Shown: positions 12,264 through 16,744 of the stretch, piece by piece
Numbering within the stretch: position 1 is the first letter of the stretch
Layout of the letters: every line of letters begins with the position of its first letter
DNA from: Acidilobaceae archaeon
GTDB lineage: Archaea; Thermoproteota; Thermoprotei_A; Sulfolobales; Acidilobaceae
NCBI GenBank assembly: GCA_026985435.1
Contig: JALSQL010000156.1
Coordinates: forward strand, 1 to 16,744
DNA length: 16,744 nucleotides
Direction of reading: 5' to 3'
Notes under the pieces: model-generated
Databases searched by the model: none
Told to the model about the DNA's origin: nothing
The model's input: only the letters and a program-made list of their open reading frames with translations
Position numbers and translations under genes: made by a program

Positions 12264-13622
12264 GTGGCTAGGAAGCTCTTCCTTCTGGGGCTCGACTCTA
12301 TGCCTCCCAGAGTGCTCTACGACGGCATGGACGGCGGCGGCTTCCACTATTTGAGAGAGATCATCGACGAGTCCTCCCGCTACATGATGAGGAGCTGCTA
12401 CCCCCCGATAACTGTGCCAGCCTGGATGGTGATGTTCACCGGCAAGTCGCCGGGCGAGCTGGGCATCTATGGCTTCCGCCATAGGAGGCCGGGAGAGTTC
12501 GACTTCTACATAGTGAACAGCTCCTATATTAGGGTGCCAACACTCTGGGATACAGCCTCCAAGGAGGGTCTGCGGGTTGGCCTATACGGCGTGCCCCCCA
12601 CCTACCCGCCCAGGCCCCTCCACGGGTTCATGGTAACGGACTTCACCACTCCGGGCCCCCACAAGCTCTACACCTTCCCGCCCTGGCTGAAGAGAGAGCT
12701 GGAGCGGGCCACCGGGCCTACAATTTTCGACATCAAATACAGGAGCGAGGACAAGGCCAGCGTCGCTAGGGACCTCTTCCGCATGCTAGCCAACCACCAG
12801 AGGCAGGTCGAATACCTCGCCGCCAGGAAGCAGTGGGACCTATTCGTTTACGTCGAGATCTCGGTCGACAGGGCGCACCACGCCTTCTGGAAGTACTTCG
12901 ACCCGAGCCATCCCCGCTTCGAGGAGCATCCAGAGTATAGCAGGGTTATACCCGAGCTGTACAGGCGCATCGACAGCTGGTTCCAGTCCCTGTACCGGAA
13001 GCTAGCACGGGACACTATTATAGTGGTTGCGAGCGACCACGGCATCAAACCGATGAGGGGCGCGTTCACGATAAACCAGTGGCTCATAGAGCAGGGGTAC
13101 CTCAAGCTACGCGTCGACCCAAACGACCTGAAGCCTGGCACCGACCTGAGGGAGGACCTCATAGACTGGGAGCACACGATAGCGTGGGCGTGGGGCGGAT
13201 ACTATAGTAGGGTATTTATAAACCTCAAAGGCCGGGAGAGGCGCGGGGCCGTCGAGCCTAAGTACTATGAGGAGACCGTTGAACAGCTGCGGAGAGACAT
13301 ACTGTCCATAAGGGGACCCGGCGGGGAGGCGTGGGCAAACCAGGCCCACAGGCCTGGGGAGGTATACCCCGAGGTGAGGGGCGACGCCCCGGACCTCATG
13401 GTGTACCTTGACGACCTCTGGTGGAGACCGGCAGGCACCCTTGGCTGGCCGAGCCTCTACCTATCCGAGAACGATAGGGGGCCCGACGACGCGGTCCACG
13501 ACTGGACAGGCGTCCTCGCCATCTACGACCCCGAGGGCACTATCAGCCGCGGCGACATGGGAACAATAGAGATAACCCGCGTGAGAAGCCTCCTCGAGGA
13601 GCTCATCCTCGCCAGATCATAA
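12264..13622 (+). CDS. Alkaline-phosphatase-superfamily hydrolase in the sulfate operon (AP2)
   Basis: A 452-residue cytosolic phosphodiesterase/phosphomutase-like protein (COG3379 type). The metal site is complete: Asp11 in LLGLDSMPP, the nucleophile Thr50 in ITVPAWMVMFTGKSPGELG, Asp202 and His206 in VDRAHHAFWKYFD, Asp258-His259 in VASDHGIKPMRG, and His412 in AVHDWTGVLAIY. The nucleophile is Thr, so it is not a formylglycine sulfatase. The family normally ends with an acidic helix carrying LGY, as I remember it, but here the end is LLEELILARS. Both RHH proteins of this locus carry that tail instead. The GTG start follows GAGGGGTG by about eight bases, 15 bases after sat. The context suggests work on APS, PAPS, PAP or a sulfated product; substrate unproven. 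It is related to AP1 but clearly divergent, and more GC-rich. Confidence 0.88.
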   Translation: MARKLFLLGLDSMPPRVLYDGMDGGGFHYLREIIDESSRYMMRSCYPPITVPAWMVMFTGKSPGELGIYGFRHRRPGEFDFYIVNSSYIRVPTLWDTASKEGLRVGLYGVPPTYPPRPLHGFMVTDFTTPGPHKLYTFPPWLKRELERATGPTIFDIKYRSEDKASVARDLFRMLANHQRQVEYLAARKQWDLFVYVEISVDRAHHAFWKYFDPSHPRFEEHPEYSRVIPELYRRIDSWFQSLYRKLARDTIIVVASDHGIKPMRGAFTINQWLIEQGYLKLRVDPNDLKPGTDLREDLIDWEHTIAWAWGGYYSRVFINLKGRERRGAVEPKYYEETVEQLRRDILSIRGPGGEAWANQAHRPGEVYPEVRGDAPDLMVYLDDLWWRPAGTLGWPSLYLSENDRGPDDAVHDWTGVLAIYDPEGTISRGDMGTIEITRVRSLLEELILARS

Positions 13623-13682
13623 ACGCACCGCGAAAGCACCCCCCGCCATAAGAGGCTGCCAGGGGTAAAGCCTGCGGGGAGA

Positions 13683-13747
13683 CCCCCAGACCTGGGAGCA
13701 GGAGTACTTTGTGAGGCTAATCCCCCGAGCCTGCCCACACCCAGCTC
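13683..13747 (+). repeat. 65-bp exact repeat, copy 2 (orphan phosphatase 3' fragment)
   Basis: These bases match 8666-8730 without a mismatch. Imperfect similarity continues about 18 bases to the left (a GCC-xx-CGGGG stretch in both, with one base fewer here). The match ends before the phosphatase stop codon, and the rest of the gene is absent. Confidence 0.9.
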
Positions 13748-13854
13748 CGACCAGCACCCACGGAGCACGATAGCGAAGCCTTATTAGGCAACCGGACAAA
13801 CCGCGTCGACGAGTAGCGCCCAACAGCGCCCCGCCCTCCCACGTAGTCCTATGG

Positions 13855-13926
13855 GCAAGCCTCAGCAGGGGCTCCTTCTCCAGCAGCGCGGCTACCTCAT
13901 CCGGAACCTCGACAACCACGCGCGCC
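13855..13926 (-). pseudogene. vapB 5' fragment (72-bp exact copy)
   Basis: The bases are identical to 14754-14825 in the same orientation and encode vapB codons 2 to about 25 (ARVVVEVPDEV through LLRLA). The ATG is replaced by GCG and the Shine-Dalgarno is missing. Downstream the frame runs into unrelated sequence and then antisense through the phosphatase fragment. It is a truncated remnant. A plus-strand transcript of it would be antisense to vapB mRNA. Confidence 0.8.
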
Positions 13927-14124
13927 GCATTCTACTAGCCCTTCCGAGTCGATGCTTTGAGGCTGACCGGAAGATTAGTTGGAGATTAGTTGTGGCAGGC
14001 TTGCCGCGGTTTTTGAGACCGCGAGCTCTTGAGGGACTGAGCTGGGATCATTATGCAGTTAGGGAGCTAGAAGAGCTTAACCAACTTAAAATGAGATATT
14101 TATGATTATGATAATGATTTCTCG

Positions 14125-14607
14125 CTAACTAGTGATTCCAATATACCTTTCCTTCATTCCTTTTAGTACTTCAGTTAATTGTTCGCCTTCTAATAGTCTC
14201 TCTAGTGCTGGCGTGTCTACCGCTATGTACTCGTTGCTCGCTAGTGCATGTCTTATAAGTTCCTTGTCGTTCGTCCATATAATAGCGTTATATTCCATTG
14301 CCGTTGCTATGAATGGGTAGTCGTCGATGTCGAAACCTCCCGCTAGCCTACGAGCCTTATGGAGGTTCTCCGGGCTTATTTCTCTCACCCCTACCACTCT
14401 AGCTTTCCTCGAGATTTTCGATAGGACAAAGTCTATTGCTCTCGGAGAGACCTTTTCCTCCAGGTATCCCCTATGCTCGTTTATTTCTTCTAGGACATAC
14501 CTCGGCAATAGCAGCTCTAGGCTTGGGTGGAAGAGGAGCCTCCTCGCCCTGCCGTCGCGCAGCAGCGAGGCTATTACCTTGTTTGTGTCAACTACTACTC
14601 TCAGCAT
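14125..14607 (-). CDS. vapC: VapC-type PIN-domain ribonuclease toxin
   Basis: A 160-residue PIN-domain protein. The acidic Mg2+ site is visible: Asp7 in VVVDTNKVIASLL, a Glu in RYVLEEINEH (40-44), Asp95/Asp96 in GGFDIDDYPF and Asp114 in IIWTNDKELI. The order and spacing are those of the PIN/VapC family, whose members cut RNA (tRNA, rRNA or mRNA) when freed from their antitoxin. The start overlaps the end of the vapB gene by 20 bases, which indicates translational coupling, and the antitoxin gene comes first, as usual. The DNA is clearly more AT-rich than the genes around it, consistent with a laterally moving toxin-antitoxin module. It converges on the sulfate operon across the mosaic stretch. 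Confidence 0.9.
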   Translation of the reverse strand: MLRVVVDTNKVIASLLRDGRARRLLFHPSLELLLPRYVLEEINEHRGYLEEKVSPRAIDFVLSKISRKARVVGVREISPENLHKARRLAGGFDIDDYPFIATAMEYNAIIWTNDKELIRHALASNEYIAVDTPALERLLEGEQLTEVLKGMKERYIGITS

Positions 14608-14827
14608 CCCACCTCTCCCGCACGACTCTCTTGACGAGCCTGCCTATCTCCAGTGCATCCCTCTCGGTGAGTGTGGAGTCCTCTGTTAGCCTGTCCAGCG
14701 CCATAACGGCGAGTAGGTACTCTGTGACACTCCTCTTCACGGTCTCGGCGATAGCAAGCCTCAGCAGGGGCTCCTTCTCCAGCAGCGCGGCTACCTCATC
14801 CGGAACCTCGACAACCACGCGCGCCAT
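14588..14827 (-). CDS. vapB: VapB-type antitoxin
   Basis: A 79-residue antitoxin. ATG 14827 follows GGGAGATG by about six bases. An upstream GTG extends the frame by 19 codons, but that part would cover the promoter, so it is rejected. The N-terminus ARVVVEVPDEVAALLEKEP (2-20) gives a beta strand and helix that would bind DNA as a dimer. It is followed by a helical stretch (VKRSVTEYLLAVMALDRL) and an acidic C-terminal helix (residues 50-70) likely to wrap the toxin. Antitoxins of this type neutralise VapC and repress their own operon. The first 24 codons after ATG are duplicated exactly 899 bases away. Confidence 0.85.
   Translation of the reverse strand: MARVVVEVPDEVAALLEKEPLLRLAIAETVKRSVTEYLLAVMALDRLTEDSTLTERDALEIGRLVKRVVRERWDAESSS
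14754..14825 (-). repeat. 72-bp exact repeat, copy inside vapB
   Basis: Identical to 13855-13926, with the mismatch beginning at the ATG. The intact gene is here, so this copy is the likely source. Confidence 0.9.
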
Positions 14828-14864
14828 ACCCTTACATCTCCCATCAAACGACAGGCCCCCCGAG

Positions 14865-14874
14865 GGCTTAAGTC
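14865..14874 (-). promoter_or_regulatory. TATA-like element of the vapBC operon
   Basis: On the minus strand this reads GACTTAAGCC, about 38-47 bases before ATG 14827. It lies within the extended antitoxin frame, supporting the shorter start. From 14885 to 15123 I see no gene. Confidence 0.45.
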
Positions 14875-15123
14875 TACCACGCAACGCCTACCAGCCCAGC
14901 TGCGGGGGTTCCCGCTGGAGGGTTGGGGGCTCCGAGACTCCCGGCCCCCCGGGCGGCGCATTAGGAGGCTGTGGGCCCAGCTGTACTAGAGCGGCTGGAG
15001 CAGGGTGCCCCTAGCTGGGTGGGCTGTTGGGGTCGAGAGGGTAGCAGCTAGGCGGAAAGGCCTGGCTAGGCTCCGGGCCCTGCTGTTTCCCACTAGATGG
15101 CGGTGGGGTTGCGGGGGCGTCCT

Positions 15124-16191
15124 TTAGCTTTGCGTGCCTTGGGTGTAGAGGGTGTTTGTTATGGATGCTCCGGTGTTGCGGGTGCCGGTGAGAATTTCGG
15201 CGAGGTCCTCGAGTGTTAGTGCGCCCTGCCTCCTTGCCTGGCCCGCGATTGACTCGGCTAGCGCTACGAGGTCGGCTACGCTGGCGCCCGCGGTCAGGGC
15301 TGCTAGGAGGCTGGGTTTGACCGCGCCTAGGGTTGCGCCTGCTAGGAGGTTCTCGAGTATCTCGACCCTATCCTCTAGGCTGGGGAGCGGCACGCTCACG
15401 GTGGCCTCGAACGCCTCGACAAACGAGCGGGGCAGGAGCCAGGGCGACGTGGCTGTGGCCACAACCCTCAGGCCGTCCCTCGCGGCGCCCTCAACCATGC
15501 TAGCCAGGGGCGTCTCACCGGGGAGGCCAGCCCGGGAGGGTGTCGAGTCGGTGTAGGGGTCGTAGATTATCACTCGGCCACTGGTCAGGGGTGTGTAGGG
15601 GTCGTATATGATCACCCTGCCAGCTAGGCGCGGGTCAATAAGCCCCTCGGCGTTGTAGACGACCAGTGTGTAGTCGCCCCTCCTCGCCTCCTCCACAACA
15701 TCACCCAGAAGGCCAGCCGGGTCATCCTCGCGTGCCAGCCCGCCGGCGTCAACGTCTATGATCCCCCTGCCTAGCTCCGCCGCGTAGGCGAGGGCTAGGA
15801 CGCTCTTCCCCACACCCGGCGGCCCGGCTATGAGGACCCTGCCGACACCGTTTGCCGCTAGCCTCTCCAACTCAGAGCAGGCCCTCCGAGCGCCAGCGAC
15901 GCCCGACAACCCTGAGCTGGGCGGTGTGTTGTACACGAGGACAGCGGCCGCCCTCCCCTCCAGGGGGCTACCCCGCAGCCTCCCCGGGGTCTGGGGGCGC
16001 CTGGGCCTCCTACGGAACGGCACGGGCTCCCCAGGCCCGCCCTCCCGCTTGGCGGGCGCCCGGGCCATCTCGGCTATCCTAGCCGGGGCCTCCACGGCCC
16101 TCTCCGCGGCCTCCCTGAGGCGCCTGGCGGCCTCGCGGAGGGGGCGGCGGAAGGGCTGGGCCTCGTCTTCACCGCCACTCAGGTGGGCCAC
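15124..16191 (-). CDS. Divergent AAA+-like P-loop ATPase
   Basis: A 355-residue protein. Residues 1-75 are charged, Arg/Glu/Pro-rich and probably helical then disordered. The ATPase domain begins near GLSGVAGARRACSELERL (94-111). The Walker A motif is GPPGVGKS (123-130). No standard hhhhDE Walker B is present. The candidates are YTLVVYNAE (174-182) and RVIIYDP, which occurs twice (192-198 and 206-212) in a 14-residue tandem duplication. A sensor-like strand RVVATATSP (242-250) and the region VPLPSLEDRVEILENLLAG (267-285) resemble the end of the large AAA+ domain, with a helical lid after it. No arginine finger can be identified. It is perhaps an atypical or inactive AAA+ protein; partner and role unknown. 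The GTG start is 55 bases downstream of a TATA element in an AT-rich block shared with the leuS side. Confidence 0.78.
   Translation of the reverse strand: MAHLSGGEDEAQPFRRPLREAARRLREAAERAVEAPARIAEMARAPAKREGGPGEPVPFRRRPRRPQTPGRLRGSPLEGRAAAVLVYNTPPSSGLSGVAGARRACSELERLAANGVGRVLIAGPPGVGKSVLALAYAAELGRGIIDVDAGGLAREDDPAGLLGDVVEEARRGDYTLVVYNAEGLIDPRLAGRVIIYDPYTPLTSGRVIIYDPYTDSTPSRAGLPGETPLASMVEGAARDGLRVVATATSPWLLPRSFVEAFEATVSVPLPSLEDRVEILENLLAGATLGAVKPSLLAALTAGASVADLVALAESIAGQARRQGALTLEDLAEILTGTRNTGASITNTLYTQGTQS
15538..15621 (-). repeat. 42-bp in-frame tandem duplication in the ATPase gene
   Basis: Two adjacent 42-base units (15621-15580 and 15579-15538) encode GRVIIYDPYTPLTS and GRVIIYDPYTDSTP. 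The first 30 bases of the units differ at only a few positions, so the duplication is fairly recent or is kept similar. Confidence 0.85.
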
Positions 16192-16246
16192 CCCCTATCC
16201 AGGCTCTGGGACAACCGCGCCCCACGCTGTCAGTGGAGTCCCCGTG

Positions 16247-16307
16247 CTTATATATCTAATAGAATCAAACAAAATATTGAATTGATATTTACTATATATT
16301 GTTTTAC
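16247..16307. promoter_or_regulatory. AT-rich block with TATA box between the ATPase gene and leuS
   Basis: Sixty bases of very AT-rich sequence in a region otherwise about two-thirds GC or more. On the minus strand GATATATAAG (16247-16256) is a good TATA box for the ATPase gene. An inverted repeat AAATAT (16272-16277) and ATATTT (16285-16290) with a seven-base loop could be a protein site. The next 150 bases to leuS show only a weak TTTTCTAGA at 16422-16430. Confidence 0.5.
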
Positions 16308-16463
16308 GTGGGGTGGTGGGCTGCTGGTGGTTCTGGGTCGTGCAAGCTTTAAGCCGGCCTGGGGGCGGGTGCCGGGCTGGGTGGTGCCCTCTTTGCTCGC
16401 CGCGTAGGGGGTGCGGAAGGGTTTTCTAGAAGCCGCCCCCGGGCGGTCGCGGGTAGTGGCGGT

Positions 16464-16744
16464 ATGGCCGTGACGGTGGAGCGCGGGGGCGGCTCGGAGG
16501 CCGTCGGGCGGCTCAAGTTTATCGAGGAGAAGTGGCAGTCGAGGTGGAGGGCGGCCAGGCTGTTCGAGGCCGACCCGGACCCTGAGAGGCCCAAGTTCTT
16601 CGTCACGTTCCCCTACCCGTACGTTAACGCCCTGCCGCACCTGGGGAGCGCCTTCACCATACTGAGGGTCGACATAACAGCTAGGTACAAGAGGATGAGG
16701 GGGTACAACGTGCTCTTCCCCCAGGGCTGGCACGCCACCGGGGG
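16464..16744 (+). CDS. leuS: Leucyl-tRNA synthetase, N-terminal part (runs off window)
   Basis: The frame opens at ATG 16464 and is uninterrupted to the window end (93 codons). LKFIEEKWQSRWRAARLFEADPD (17-39) is the N-terminal helix of archaeal leucyl-tRNA synthetases. FFVTFPYPYVNALPHLGSAF (46-65) holds the class I signature, normally HxGH, here HLGS. RVDITARYKRMRGYNVLFPQGWHATG (69-94) then matches the family closely. The enzyme charges tRNA-Leu in the cytosol. The Ser in the signature is unusual, and some crenarchaea carry a second LeuRS paralogue, so this may be either copy. I see no strong Shine-Dalgarno; a weak TTTTCTAGA about 38 bases upstream fits a leaderless transcript. It diverges from the ATPase gene. 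Confidence 0.88.
   Translation, partial: MAVTVERGGGSEAVGRLKFIEEKWQSRWRAARLFEADPDPERPKFFVTFPYPYVNALPHLGSAFTILRVDITARYKRMRGYNVLFPQGWHATG

Larger units (their letters stand above)
13623..14124. other. Mosaic non-coding stretch containing gene fragments
   Basis: About 500 bases between the AP2 stop and the convergent vapC stop. It holds an exact fragment of the phosphatase gene (13683-13747) and an exact fragment of vapB (13855-13926). The last 200 bases are AT-rich. Open frames on either strand (plus 13851-14105, minus 13919-13617) run through the fragments and are chimeric, so I do not call them genes. No terminal inverted repeats or transposase were found. Confidence 0.6.

Noticed and set aside
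11559..12482. 307-codon minus-strand frame opposite sat and AP2
   Set aside because: It lies wholly antisense to two well-supported genes and has no family features; long shadow frames are common in GC-rich DNA.
13617..13919. 100-codon minus-strand frame beginning like VapB
   Set aside because: It lacks the vapB start and Shine-Dalgarno, and after about 22 codons it runs through unrelated sequence and antisense through the phosphatase fragment. It is chimeric and most likely not a gene.
13851..14105. 84-codon plus-strand frame in the mosaic stretch
   Set aside because: Its first third is antisense to the vapB copy, and the rest has no recognisable family, promoter or Shine-Dalgarno.
13683..14825. 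CRISPR array or insertion-sequence origin of the 65- and 72-bp repeats
   Set aside because: The two repeats are unrelated to each other, each occurs only twice, and there are no spacers, terminal inverted repeats, target duplications or transposase genes.
16247..16307. Replication origin in the AT-rich block
   Set aside because: No repeated origin-recognition-type element and no Orc1/Cdc6 gene are seen in the window. A promoter explains the AT content more simply.

Overview
The window looks like chromosomal DNA of a GC-rich hyperthermophilic crenarchaeon, probably Desulfurococcales (Aeropyrum/Pyrodictium-like). The evidence is the abundance of GTG and TTG starts behind GGTG/GGAGG Shine-Dalgarno sequences, isolated archaeal TATA-type promoters (TTTATAAATT, TTTAATTAG) in otherwise GC-rich DNA, heavy AGG and ATA codon use, and the gene families present. 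These include a Sulfolobus-type small tyrosine phosphatase, an APS kinase that closely resembles my memory of the Aeropyrum one, an archaeal leucyl-tRNA synthetase, a crenarchaeal VapBC pair and a DUF123/Uri-type GIY-YIG protein. The genus is not proven.

Layout. (1) 1-1774: two tandem plus-strand genes for His/Gly-rich small proteins. The second has a clear signal peptide but no usable start codon unless one C is removed from a CCCC run. A minus-strand gene for a membrane-anchored surface protein meets them tail to tail. (2) 1894-4264: an MBL-fold hydrolase, a fumarylacetoacetate-hydrolase-family enzyme and a GIY-YIG protein. (3) 4477-6024: an alkaline-phosphatase-superfamily phosphodiesterase (AP1) in DNA visibly less GC-rich than its neighbours. 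(4) 6025-8183: a GC-rich hairpin region, then a minus-strand pair made of a processive family 2 glycosyltransferase and a small membrane protein. (5) 8253-8735: a tyrosine phosphatase. (6) 9113-13622: a sulfate-activation locus. Divergent transcription from about 10780-10836 gives TSUP transporter then APS kinase on the minus strand, and ribbon-helix-helix (RHH) protein, then ATP sulfurylase, then a second AP-superfamily hydrolase (AP2) on the plus strand. A second RHH gene lies convergent to the APS kinase. (7) 13623-14124: a mosaic non-coding stretch holding an exact 65-bp copy of the phosphatase 3' end and an exact 72-bp copy of the vapB 5' end. (8) 14125-14827: vapBC. (9) 15124-16191: an AAA+-like ATPase with a 42-bp in-frame tandem duplication. 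(10) 16464-end: the 5' part of leuS.

The most coherent system is the sulfate locus. TSUP would move a sulfur oxyanion, Sat makes APS, CysC makes PAPS, and AP2 is placed to process a sulfo- or phospho-nucleotide or ester product. The two RHH proteins share a C-terminal tail (RLR-x-LGY), and their genes share an upstream TTTAATTAG element, which suggests paired regulators. No PAPS reductase or sulfotransferase is visible, so the fate of PAPS is open.

The most unusual sequence signal is the mosaic segment after AP2, where exact fragments of two different nearby genes sit within about 245 bp of each other.
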